Shown piece by piece: positions 35,534 to 44,631 of a stretch of DNA of 64,000 bases. This DNA comes from DATAPE01 sp034667525. GTDB lineage: Bacteria; Actinomycetota; CADDZG01; WHSQ01. Position numbers and translations under genes: made by a program. The notes beneath the pieces were generated by a model that saw nothing but the letters and a program-made list of their open reading frames with translations, was not told where the DNA came from and did not search any database. Position 1 is the first letter of the stretch; each line of letters begins with the position of its first letter. The DNA lies in contig JAXDJO010000018.1 in NCBI GenBank assembly GCA_034667525.1, forward strand, positions 1 to 64,000, written 5' to 3'.

Positions 35534-36021
35534 GTGAATGACTACGACTCCCTGCAGCGGGCAGCGGAAGCTGACGGCCGAGTATGTGTTGTGGGGGCTT
35601 TGATCCTGGACGATGCCGCCGCGCCTTCGTCCACCGGCGGGTGTGGGATCGCCGATTGTTCCCGGGATGTTGGGACATTGTGGGCGGCCACGTTGAGCGC
35701 GGCGAGAGTCTCATCGGGGCGTTGGGCCGGGAGGTGGAAGAGGAGACGGGTTGGTCCTTGACCGGTATCCCGAGCCTCACATACGTCGGCGACTGGGAAA
35801 GCAGCCAGGACGGCGTGAAGCGTCGCGAGTTCGATTTCCTCGTGCAGATCTCAGGAAACCTTGATCGCCCGCGACTAGAGCGCCCCAAGCACATCGAATT
35901 CCGTTGACTCGAGGCTGGGGACATCGAACTACTTGACGAGAACGGGGGCGCAGACGATGGGATGGTGCGCCGGCTAGTCGAACTTGCCCTCGGTTCATCG
36001 CAACCTCACAGGCTGAGGTAG
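35534..36021 (+). pseudogene. NUDIX hydrolase, frameshift plus in-frame stop
   Basis: From GTG 35534: EADGRVCVVGALILDDA in the first frame; after a shift near 35619 the family continues as RRAFVHRRVWDRRLFPGCWDI and the complete Nudix box GGHVERGE-x7-REVEEETGW. At 35905-35907 TGA stands where FR-W-LEAG would need TGG, then EAGDIELLDENGG runs to TAG at 36019-36021. Active relatives hydrolyse nucleoside diphosphate derivatives. One indel plus one nonsense change points to real decay. Confidence 0.8.
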
Positions 36022-36038
36022 CGGCATACCTCGGAACC

Positions 36039-36244
36039 TCAGGACTGGGCGGTGAGAACATGGCGCAGGTGGCGAAGTTCTCAGGGTCGCCCGTCGTGCC
36101 GTATTCGCCGCCAAGGAATCCGCCGGCGCCCATCGGCGACCCAATGAGGAGCAGCACCGGCTCGGTACTCGAATCGTTTGCCCGGACATCGTAAGTGAGC
36201 ACGGCCCCCGCCACATCCAGAGTGTGCGTCTGCGGCTCGGTCAT
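36039..36244 (-). pseudogene. Alpha/beta hydrolase reduced to its two ends by internal deletion
   Basis: ATG 36244 has GAGGGAG upstream. The first residues MTEPQTHTLDVAGAVLTYDV and LLLIGSPMGAGGF are a normal hydrolase N-terminus; directly after, GGFLGGEYGTTGDPENFA is the usual C-terminal end of the same family, and a one-base shift then gives LRHVLTAQS and a stop at 36039. About 200 central residues, including the catalytic serine and acid, are absent. The join falls in a GGF codon run (36116-36124), suggesting deletion between short direct repeats. Confidence 0.7.
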
Positions 36245-36582
36245 GATCTCCCTCCTCGAGGTGGCTCGATGTCTTCCCTTCTGACTTACCACGACGGTAA
36301 AATTCATCGGAGGGTCAGCCTCACAGATCGACGGAGTTCGCCGGTAGCAACAGCGAAAGGCGCACGTGCAGTCGAACCCCGGAGATCCCGTCGGGGCTGT
36401 CGCGCTCAAACCGGTACCGGCACGCCGGGCGTCAACACCCTGGTGTCGTGAAGGGCGCGACCACCCAGGGCACAGGCGGTGCAATAGGAGTGTGCGGAGA
36501 GAGATCACCGGCTGCGGCCAGGATGATTCATATCAACACGCGATCGCTTCGGTTGGTGAAAGTCGTTAGTCAGGCGGCGCCC

Positions 36583-37842
36583 TTAGGCGACGTTATTTCG
36601 CGAACCGTCAAGTGCGACAACGGGCTGTCCTGTGAGAAACGGAGCCGAAGCCTCAAGAGCCAGGGCCAGGGAGATTCCTAGGGCCGCTATCGCCAGCACG
36701 GTCCGCACCCCGATGGCATTGAAGGCAGGACCCGCTACGAGCAAAGCGAGTGGACCGCCGAGCCCAGAGGCCGTGAACATCGCCGTGATCACTTTCGGCC
36801 GAACGTTGGCCGGCGGACGCAAGGTGAGCAATGCGTGAAAGGTGGGATTGGAGAGGCCATTGAGAACACCCGAAAGAGCTAGCGCTCCGAACAGCAACAA
36901 TGCTGTGACGGGCGTGGCAAGGAGCCACAGGGGAAGAGCCTGCGCGAAAACCAATGGAGCGACGACCTTCCAGTGCACCTTGGTGCTGAAATAGCGGTAG
37001 GAGAAGAGGTTCCCCAAGACCGCCCCTCCTCCCCAGGCACCGAAGAGCAAGCCTGCCAGGCGGGGGTCTCGGCCATAATCCGCAACCACGAGAACGGGTA
37101 ATCCGAGGAAAACAACCTGGAAGCAACCATCGACAATGACAAGTCCCAGTGCCCATATCCGCAGCACTGGATCAGATGCAACGTGACGGATGCCCCGCCA
37201 GAGTCCCTTAGCGTCCTCGGCATCCTCAACGGCAACCGCCGAAGCTGGTGGCCGAGGAACAAAGAGCCTTACTAGAACGAAGGCGAAGGCGTAAGTCGCA
37301 GCATCGATGACCAGCACGTTCGTCGCGCCAATCAGCGATATGAGGACACCGGCAAGTGGGGGGCCGGCGAGCGTCGTTATGCGGGTTGCACCCTGGAAGA
37401 GCGCGTTGGCTCTTCCCACGGAGGCTTGGCTTTCGCCTAACAGCTCGGGCAGAAGGACTCTCTGAGCCGCTGAATATGGAGAGCCAAAGGCGCCTTCCAC
37501 TGCCGCGATCAGAAGCAACATCCAGAACGTCAGCAGTCCGGCGGCGTGAAGAACGGGGATCGCAAGCATCAGGGGGCCGCGGACAGCATCGCAGACCAAC
37601 ATGACGCGTCGTGAACCGAAGCGGGTTATGGCGCTCCCCGCCGGTACCCCGACCAAGACATATCCCGCGAGTTCTGCGGCAACTACGAAGCTCATGTGAG
37701 CTGGAGACCTGGTGGTGATAAGCACGAACCAGGGGAGTGCGAGCCAAGTCATCTGACTCCCGGTTGTGGAGATGGACTCAGCTATGAGAAGAGCGCGCAG
37801 AGCCGTGCTCCGAAGAACGCGGCCGTCATCCGTATCGCTCAC
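36583..37842 (-). CDS. MFS exporter (enterobactin/macrolide type)
   Basis: 419 residues, 12 helices. AALRALLIAES-like opening, then SQMTWLALPWFVLITTRSPAHMSFVVAAELAGYVLVGVPAG and the motif A region FGSRRVMLVCDAVRG match the MFS_3/DHA3 exporters that pump siderophores or macrolides. The central loop (about 200-225) is charged and cytoplasmic. Intact; a stand-alone gene. Start GTG or ATG at 37842 with GAGCGATAC ahead, so the start is only moderately sure. Confidence 0.88.
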   Translation of the reverse strand: MSDTDDGRVLRSTALRALLIAESISTTGSQMTWLALPWFVLITTRSPAHMSFVVAAELAGYVLVGVPAGSAITRFGSRRVMLVCDAVRGPLMLAIPVLHAAGLLTFWMLLLIAAVEGAFGSPYSAAQRVLLPELLGESQASVGRANALFQGATRITTLAGPPLAGVLISLIGATNVLVIDAATYAFAFVLVRLFVPRPPASAVAVEDAEDAKGLWRGIRHVASDPVLRIWALGLVIVDGCFQVVFLGLPVLVVADYGRDPRLAGLLFGAWGGGAVLGNLFSYRYFSTKVHWKVVAPLVFAQALPLWLLATPVTALLLFGALALSGVLNGLSNPTFHALLTLRPPANVRPKVITAMFTASGLGGPLALLVAGPAFNAIGVRTVLAIAALGISLALALEASAPFLTGQPVVALDGSRNNVA

Positions 37843-38041
37843 TGCGGCACTGTATTAGTCAGCTCAACAGTTGCAGCTCAAGCTGACGAAAATGTCATGA
37901 GCAACACGGAGGCTGATCCTTGTGCCGAACGATTGACCTGCTCGTGGTATCAGAGGGCTTCGTAGTTAATCCATCCAACGGAGGCCAAAAGATCGAGCCG
38001 CTCGGACGGTCTTTGATTCCCACGATCGCGGGAGGACAGCG

Positions 38042-38383
38042 ATGGCGCATCATTACTCAGGACCCGACTTCTCTTTCCCGAACGGAGATGCGCGCGTCGA
38101 TCACTGTGATCTCTTCGCCTTCCCCACCCCCGGAGACCCCAACCGGTCGGTGTTCGTGATTGACGTCCATCCATCGATTGGCATCAATCCGGAGGGGCCG
38201 ACGACGACCGAGCCATTCTCCCCGGAGGCGAACTACGAGCTAAAGGTCGACACAGACGGCGACGGCGTTGCCGACGTCGGTTTCCGAACTCGTTTCTCGA
38301 CAACTGATGGCGTAGCAGCCGAGAATCGGATAGCAGAAGCCGAGGACCCCCCCGGGGAATCGGCCAGTACTCTCCGAAACTGA
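38042..38383 (+). pseudogene. DUF4331 protein, truncated to the N-terminal third
   Basis: 113 codons: MAHHYSGPDFSFPNGDARVDHCDLFAFPTPGDPNRSVFVIDVHPS and ELKVDTDGDGVADVGFRTRF are the N-terminal part of DUF4331 proteins, which usually exceed 300 residues. The frame ends at 38383, next to the oppositely oriented RTX gene. The rest is missing, so I regard it as truncated; a short functional form cannot be excluded. Confidence 0.65.
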
Positions 38384-38410
38384 CCATGCAAAATGTCACC
38401 GAGCGGACGA

Positions 38411-39532
38411 CTAAGGGCAGTTCAAAACGTTGTCGCCTGTATCGAATGTGCATTGGTCCACCCCGGCGCCTCCATTGGCCGTGTCATTTCCAGCAGTACC
38501 GTCTTTGGAATTCAGGATGTCGTCTCCCGTTCCACCCAGGAGCGAATCATTACCGGTCCTGCCCTTGATGGTGTCTGCCCCAGCGCCCCCATAGAGATTG
38601 TCATAACCAGGGGTTCCGATCAGAGTGTCGTTGCCACCCTCCCCGTAGGCCAATTGCGTATCGGAAAGGCTGTCATCGCCCGCACCCCCGAACTCGCCAT
38701 GGGATGGGTACGTGGCGCCGCTAACCGTGTCGTTACCGCCACCGCCATAGAGGGCAACGTCAACGCCATAAGAACCAGGTGAGAACAGGATGGTGTCGTT
38801 GCCATCGGCCCCCGCGGAGCTCATGCATCGGAGGCACAGATTGCCGTCGCCGTTGACCTCGAGGCCCCCCGCGCTGCCAGACGCCGCGTAGGTGATCTGA
38901 TCGTTGCCACCCCCACCAGCAATCTCATCCACCCAACTGCCGATAGAAAAGGAATCATCGAATCGCGATCCTTGGATCCCGCCGACATCGATCAGCGTGT
39001 CCGTGCCGTCGCCGGTGACCGTCGTGGTCGCGATACCGGTAGAGTTAATCGGGACATTGACCGAAATGGGGCCAGGGGCGGCGTTGTAGGCGACAACATT
39101 CTCCCGCTCGTAGCCGGCGTTCAATGAAACCGGACCCGCGTTGATGTAGTCGTTACCCGCGCCTCCGGTGAAAATATCGCCGCCGTGGTCAACCCCATTG
39201 CCGTCACCGAAGAGGCGGTCGTTGCCCGGCCCCCCAGATAGCGTGTCATCGCCAGGGACGGCGTAGGTCGTTGCAGAGGTTCGATCGCCGAAAATCTTGT
39301 CCCTACCGGCACCTCCACAGATGAAATCGTCTCCGCCACCTCCATAGATGATGTCGTTGCCGCCCAAGCCTTGGATCACATCGGATCCACTGGTGCCAAC
39401 GATCACGTCATCGCCGTTCGTACCCAGGAGGGTGGCGGATCTGCCAAAACAAGAAGGACTTGCCGCCTGGGCTGTAACGAGGTTCAGACTAAGGAAGCAG
39501 ATCCCGGCAAAGATCGTCAGTGCTCTCTTCAT
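38411..39532 (-). CDS. Secreted RTX/hemolysin-type calcium-binding repeat protein
   Basis: 373 residues. Signal peptide (MKRALTIFAGICFLSLNLV, cleavage after AQA near 23). The rest is a series of nonapeptide repeats of the GGxGxDxLx type (GLGGNDIIYGGGGDDFICGG, GGPGNDRLFGD, GGAGADTIKG), which fold into calcium-loaded parallel beta-rolls. Unlike proteobacterial RTX proteins it uses an N-terminal Sec signal and no type I system is near, so it should be an extracellular structural or adhesive protein. Four cysteines, two in LCLRC, may be disulphide-bonded. Intact. Confidence 0.85.
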   Translation of the reverse strand: MKRALTIFAGICFLSLNLVTAQAASPSCFGRSATLLGTNGDDVIVGTSGSDVIQGLGGNDIIYGGGGDDFICGGAGRDKIFGDRTSATTYAVPGDDTLSGGPGNDRLFGDGNGVDHGGDIFTGGAGNDYINAGPVSLNAGYERENVVAYNAAPGPISVNVPINSTGIATTTVTGDGTDTLIDVGGIQGSRFDDSFSIGSWVDEIAGGGGNDQITYAASGSAGGLEVNGDGNLCLRCMSSAGADGNDTILFSPGSYGVDVALYGGGGNDTVSGATYPSHGEFGGAGDDSLSDTQLAYGEGGNDTLIGTPGYDNLYGGAGADTIKGRTGNDSLLGGTGDDILNSKDGTAGNDTANGGAGVDQCTFDTGDNVLNCP

Positions 39533-39633
39533 GGTGATATCCCCTCTGAGGCACTTCGGAAGCGACCCAATACCACTATGTACCTATCTCACCGGATATG
39601 TGCCCTTCATTCACCGTATCTCAGCGATGGCCA

Positions 39634-42051
39634 TCAACCAGCGGCAGCGCACGCTCGGGCTAGCGATAGCTTCGACTCATCCGCGAAGCCGCTCCGGATC
39701 AGCTCTTCCATCGAGGACGCGGCCAGCGGAGGCGAGTACAGATATCCCTGGCCAAGCCGCGCGCCCAGCCGGCTGAGCTCCACCGCCTGCTCCCCATCCT
39801 CGATGCCTTCGGCGATGGTTTCGAGACCCAGAGCTTGCGCCAATCCCAGGATTGCTCGTGCGAGAGCAGAGGACTCAGGGCCCTCGGTCACGCCATCAAC
39901 GAATGCCTTATCTATTTTCAAGAAGTCGAGAGGAAAGCGCTTAACGTAGTTGAGCGATGAGTAGCCTGTTCCGAAGTCGTCGACGGCTAGGCGTACATCC
40001 AATGCTTTGAGTTCGTTCATCCGTCGTACTGCCGTATCCAGATCGGATATGAGCGCACTCTCGGTAATCTCGATAAGTAAGTCGCTGGGTTCAATGCCAG
40101 AGGCGTCGAGACAGGTCTTCACCCAAGAAACGATGTGATCGTTCTGAATCGTGCGGCCTGAGAAGTTCACGGTATCCCCATATTCGAGCTATTCGGTACA
40201 CCCCGTTTCCATTACGCCAGCTGAAGACAGGCTTCCATCACGACCCACCGGTCAATCTCGACGATCAAGCCCGACTCCTCAGCGGATGGAAGGAACTCGA
40301 GCGGCGAAATGAAACCGCGCTCGGGGTGCTCCCAACGCACGAGGGCTTCGGCACCCTGAACCTTGCCGGACCGGATGTCAATGATGGGTTGGTAGTTGAT
40401 CCTGAACTCGTCCTCGCTGAGCGCGCTGTTCAGTGCCTTCTTGAACTCGGCGCGGTCCGTCACCAACGAGTGCATGTCCGGCGTGTAGATAACGCGCTGG
40501 TTCTTACCGTTTGTCTTCGCTACGAACATCGCAGTGTCGGCATTTCTTATCAGGTTCTCCGACACGTCACCTTCGCTCGCAAGCGCGATACCCAGACTTA
40601 TGTTCACGGTGACGATATTGTCTTCGACTGCGAAGGCAGTTGCATTACCTCTACCAGTCCGTCTGCGACAGCGATCGCATCGCTCGCCTTGTTGAATCCT
40701 ATGAGCAGAATGGCGAATTCGTCACCCCCGAGACGGGCGGGTGTTCCGATGCCCTGAGGCACCCCTTCATCCGTTTCGAGATCTGCTGAAGCAAGTCGTC
40801 TCCAGCTTCACGACCAAGCGTGTCGTTGACCGTCTTGAACTCATCAAGGTCCAGGAACAGGGTTGCGACATCCTCGTGAGTGTTCGCTCGCACCGTGAGT
40901 GCCTGACCCAGCCGTTCGGTGAACATCGCTCTCGTCGGAAGCCCGGTAAGGGAATCATGGAGAGCCTGATGGTGTAATCGATGTTCGAGCCCGGCTCGGG
41001 CGACGATGCCCTTTCGAAGGGTGTCACTCTGAGCGTCGAGCTCGGTGACTGTGGCTCGCACGTCACGGATCAAACCGGCCATTCGCCCCATCACAATGAG
41101 GAAGAGAAGGGCGGAAACCCCCGCTATGACTAGGCCATCGACGGTTTGATCGATGAGTGTCTGCACGGCGAGAACTGTGGGGGCGATGAGCGAGGCGAAC
41201 GCGAGCAGCACAAGACGCCACAATCCGAAGTTTCTGCTACGCGATGCTGTCGCTTCATCAGTGAGCTTCACCATTTGACGGGTGAAGCGATGCTGCTCCA
41301 CAGAGCAGCAAGGAGGCGAGCCAGGCTATAAACACGGCTGCAGTTAACGGCTTTGAGCTGCCGTCGAGTGTCTCGAGGGCGCGGAGGGTGAATCCTGTCA
41401 AACCCGCCATCAGACCCATGCTGAGGAGGAGGAATGATCGTGGGCGAGCGCCCGGTGTCACCAAGAGTCGAGCGATCAGGGCGAGAAGCAATACATCCAT
41501 CACAGGCAGCGTGATTGACGTCGCCTGTTGCAGGAAACCCAGCGAGTGATCGCCAAAGAACGGCTTGATGAGAAAGACCCATGACAAAAGCCCGGCCCCC
41601 GTGGCCATGATGGATGCATCCAGCAGGCTTCCGAAGTCCTTACCCGGTAGGCGGCTTCTTACCAGGCTTAGCAAAGCCAAAATGAAGACGGGGTATGCCC
41701 CGATGTAGAGGGCGTCCGCGATCGAAGGGAACGGAAGTGCCTTGTGAGCGAACGTCGCGTAGTAGTTGAAGATGGAGTCACCCAGTACCCACATACCCTG
41801 GCCCAGCGCGAAGGTGTACCAGATGTGTGCCTTGGCGGCCGGTGAATGCGGATCCCAACCACGATCGCTACCACGGCGCTCATGCTGACGATGTCGTAAC
41901 TGAGCAGCTGGTAGCTGGAGCCGGCGGGCACAGTGAAGTGGACGGCGGCGGCGAGGCAGCCCACCACCAGATAGACCAACCAAAGCGATTTTCGGTTAAA
42001 CAGCTCGGCACGGCCTCGAGTATCGAGAGAGATCAGCTTCATCCGAAGCAT
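39634..42051 (-). pseudogene. Membrane-bound GGDEF-EAL protein broken by several frameshifts
   Basis: Reading from 42051 downwards one protein can be rebuilt from five frames: N-terminal helices (KSLWLVYLVVGCLAAAVHFTV); after about 41845 more helices of an MHYT/MASE-like sensor (IADALYIGAYPVFILALLSL); after about 41275 HQALHDSLTGLPTRAMF and the diguanylate cyclase domain; after about 40745 LGGDEFAILL; after about 40640 VNISLGIALAS, YQPIIDIRSG, EALVRWEHPERGF; then a TAA near 40209 and a shift before NFSGR, DDFGTGYSSLNYVK and LETIAEGIED. Metal and EAL residues are mostly kept. At least four shifts and a stop codon make it inactive as given. Confidence 0.8.
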
Positions 42052-42304
42052 CCAATGCTGTTGGGCATGTGCTGGTGCACAGCCATCGTCATGGATGTGT
42101 CGATGCCTCTTTGCGTTTGGCTGATAGCGGCTTCAAGGTGTCACCGACTTTGCTGGGATTCTGACGCGCCCACCGTTCTCGAGGCATCTGATTCTGTTCT
42201 ATCGTCCATAAACCCATGGACCTGAAGTTGTTGGGGCGATTACGTGGGCGGGGTGGGCCAGGATTTGCCACGAGAATCCACGCCGCGGACGAGTTCGAGA
42301 TTCG

Positions 42305-43642
42305 ATGCGCGATCCGCGACACTCAAGGTCTTGCCGCAGCCATGAGAGAGGAGCTGGATATGAGGAGGAGTCTCTGAGCACCCGCTCGGAAGTCAATATT
42401 TCCCAGGCCGATCGGGAGCCTGAACGCGAACAGCGGGTCACGCCCCTCGAGCTCTTCTTTGATCTCGTGTTCGTGTTCGCCATCACCCAGGTGACGAGCT
42501 TCCTCTCGGGTAACCCGACTTGGGGCGGCCTGGTTCGGGCCTTCCTGCTCCTTGGGATGCTGTGGTGGGCGTGGTCGGCTTACGCCTGGCTAACCAACAC
42601 CCTCGATCCTGAGGAAGGCGTCGTCCGGCTGGCCATGCTCGCCGCGGTGGCGGGAATGCTCATCGTCTCCCTCGCGGCGCCGAGGGCCTTCGGCAATGAT
42701 GGAGAGGTCTTCGGCGTCGCCTATCTCGTGGTCCGCACACTTCATCTCCTGCTCTTCGGGATCGCGGGTCGCGGGGACCGCGATCTGCTCCGCGCCGTCC
42801 TTCGTATCAGCCCGGGTGCCATCGTGGGCGCAGCCCTCTTGGTGGTCGCTGGCTTCTTCGAAGGTTCCGCACAACTGGCTTTATGGGCCGCTGCTGTGGT
42901 GGTCACCTACCTCGGTGTGCTCGTCGGTCACATGCGCGGATGGCGCGTCTCGCCGGGGCATTTCGTCGAGCGCTTCGGGCAGATCATCATCATCGCCCTC
43001 GGCGAGTCGATCGTGGCGATCGGCGTGGGTGCGAGACGAGTCCCCCTCAACGTCAACGTCATCGCCGCCGCGCTGCTTGGGTTCACCGTGACAGCCTGCA
43101 TCTGGTGGTCGTATTTCGACTGGGTGGCTTACGTGGCGCAGTCCAGGCTCGCCGAGGCCACGGGCGCGACGCGTGCGGCACTCGCGCGGGACGCTTACTC
43201 GTATCTTCATCTCCCGATGGTTGCGGGCATCGTTTTGTTCGCTTTCGGGTTGAAGACCACGCTCGCCGCCACGACGCGTTCGCTTGCGACCGTCCCCGCA
43301 CTCAGCATGGTCGGCGGGATCGCGTTGTACCTGCTGGCGCACGTGGCCTTGCGGCTGCGGCTCGGCTCGGGCCTTGGGCGGGGGCGACCGATCGCGGCGG
43401 TCGTGTTGCTCGGGCTGTTCCCCGTCGTCAGGGCGATGTCTGCGCTCGCTGCGCTGAGCCTAGTGGCGGCAGTCTGCATCTCCCTCATCGCCTATGAGTT
43501 CCTCCGGCATCGAGAGGAGCGTGCCTGGATCCGAGGCCGGCGCGGCGCGTTCACCATCGAAGAAACCGACCGCCTCCAAGCCAGGCAATCTCGGACCGGC
43601 CTCAACGCGGAAGGTGATGTGGTCGAGACAGAGCCGGAATGA
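42305..43642 (+). CDS. LtrA family (low-temperature requirement A) membrane protein
   Basis: Up to 445 residues, with about ten or more helices. RVTPLELFFDLVFVFAITQVTSFL, then WWAWSAYAWLTNTLDPEEG and GQIIIIALGESIVAIGVG are diagnostic of LtrA proteins. Function is not settled; they are polytopic and occur widely in actinobacteria. The start is uncertain: ATG 42305 has no ribosome-binding site, while GGAGGAG at 42363-42369 lies five bases ahead of a CTG at 42374 in the correct frame, which would give 422 residues. The ATG is given here as the conservative outer limit. Confidence 0.88.
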   Translation: MRDPRHSRSCRSHERGAGYEEESLSTRSEVNISQADREPEREQRVTPLELFFDLVFVFAITQVTSFLSGNPTWGGLVRAFLLLGMLWWAWSAYAWLTNTLDPEEGVVRLAMLAAVAGMLIVSLAAPRAFGNDGEVFGVAYLVVRTLHLLLFGIAGRGDRDLLRAVLRISPGAIVGAALLVVAGFFEGSAQLALWAAAVVVTYLGVLVGHMRGWRVSPGHFVERFGQIIIIALGESIVAIGVGARRVPLNVNVIAAALLGFTVTACIWWSYFDWVAYVAQSRLAEATGATRAALARDAYSYLHLPMVAGIVLFAFGLKTTLAATTRSLATVPALSMVGGIALYLLAHVALRLRLGSGLGRGRPIAAVVLLGLFPVVRAMSALAALSLVAAVCISLIAYEFLRHREERAWIRGRRGAFTIEETDRLQARQSRTGLNAEGDVVETEPE

Positions 43643-43731
43643 TTACCTGGCCGTTGGCTCACGCCTGTACTCCGGCGGATCCCACAAGCGAACCGCCCGC
43701 ACTCCGGCGAAGGCGCTAATAAAGAACCGGA

Positions 43732-44445
43732 TCAGGCGAGGCGAGCCCGCACTTCCCCGCTTGCCTCTACGAGGAAGGCTGTGGGAACGACGGATACGTT
43801 GTACTTGCGCGCAAGTTGGGGACTCCGAGAGACGTTGACGGCAACTAGCTCGTGCCCGGCGTCCCTGAGTTTGGATTCGACCTCTCGACATTCGGTGCAG
43901 AGGGGGTGCGTGAATTCCACCACTACGGGACCGCTCGCCATCACACCCAGCTCCGCCAGATCGATGTGCGCAGCAGTACCCGGCCGGATACCTCGAAGGC
44001 GGGCCGATACCTTGTAGAGGTTGCAGCCGACGCAGATCCCCGTTACCGCAGCAAACGCGGCCAGAGCTCCCACGATTCCGATAAGAAGCCAGCCGAGTTG
44101 GTGGAGTCCGGCCAGGTGGAGGGCAGTCGCTGCGCCAAGAAAAGTGACTCCCAAGATGTTGGCGAAGCGAGGGGGCCTCGCGTCTTCTACCTTCCCTTCG
44201 CCAAGCCTTGGTTGGATCACCTTGAAGTAGAAGACGCAGGGCAGGCACCAGCGGCGGCCCAGCATTAGCCCGACTGCCAGCTGCAGTCCCATCACCGACG
44301 CCAGCCCCCACCACCCGGTCACGAGAGCTAGCCCACAGACGAGCGCAACGACGGTCTGGTTGAACCTCGGGGCGCGGGCGTCGATAACCTCGACATCCCC
44401 GTAGGGATCGGCCGATCTCGTGGGGGACTTTTGCACTGTTGTCAC
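43732..44445 (-). CDS. DUF4395 membrane domain fused to thioredoxin domain
   Basis: 237 residues. Residues 20-145: DARAPRFNQTVVALVCG and LGRRWCLPCVFYFKVIQPR, then AATALHLAGLHQLGWLL and GICVGCNLYK, the DUF4395 family with four helices and cysteine pairs C67/C70 and C138/C141. Residues 160-237: a thioredoxin-fold domain with active site CTEC (C183-C186) and the cis-proline segment SVVPTAFLVE. It probably passes reducing power across or at the membrane, like thiol-disulfide exchange proteins. Convergent with LtrA. Confidence 0.85.
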   Translation of the reverse strand: MTTVQKSPTRSADPYGDVEVIDARAPRFNQTVVALVCGLALVTGWWGLASVMGLQLAVGLMLGRRWCLPCVFYFKVIQPRLGEGKVEDARPPRFANILGVTFLGAATALHLAGLHQLGWLLIGIVGALAAFAAVTGICVGCNLYKVSARLRGIRPGTAAHIDLAELGVMASGPVVVEFTHPLCTECREVESKLRDAGHELVAVNVSRSPQLARKYNVSVVPTAFLVEASGEVRARLA

Positions 44446-44631
44446 GGTGGATTCAGTGTAACAATGCCGTCTACTTTAGGTGTGTGAACCGGCCCTGCGC
44501 TGCGGTGGAGTCAGTAGTCGTATCTGCCTCTTCTCGGCTCTCGGCCGCGCTCATCTCTGCACGAGTCGGTGCGTCTGACCAGTCGAGCAGTAGGAGATAG
44601 CTGTAGCGCCCAACTCCAGCACACTAGGGTG

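Noticed and set aside
35905..35907. TGA read as tryptophan (genetic code change)
   Set aside because: TGA is used as the stop of many intact genes here (for example the ADH-neighbour cytochrome b gene and the hybrid kinase).
38411..39532. Repetitive GC-rich tract that could be taken for a DNA repeat array or CRISPR
   Set aside because: Repeats are codon-level GGxGxDxLx nonapeptides of an intact RTX protein, with no conserved DNA repeat-spacer pattern.
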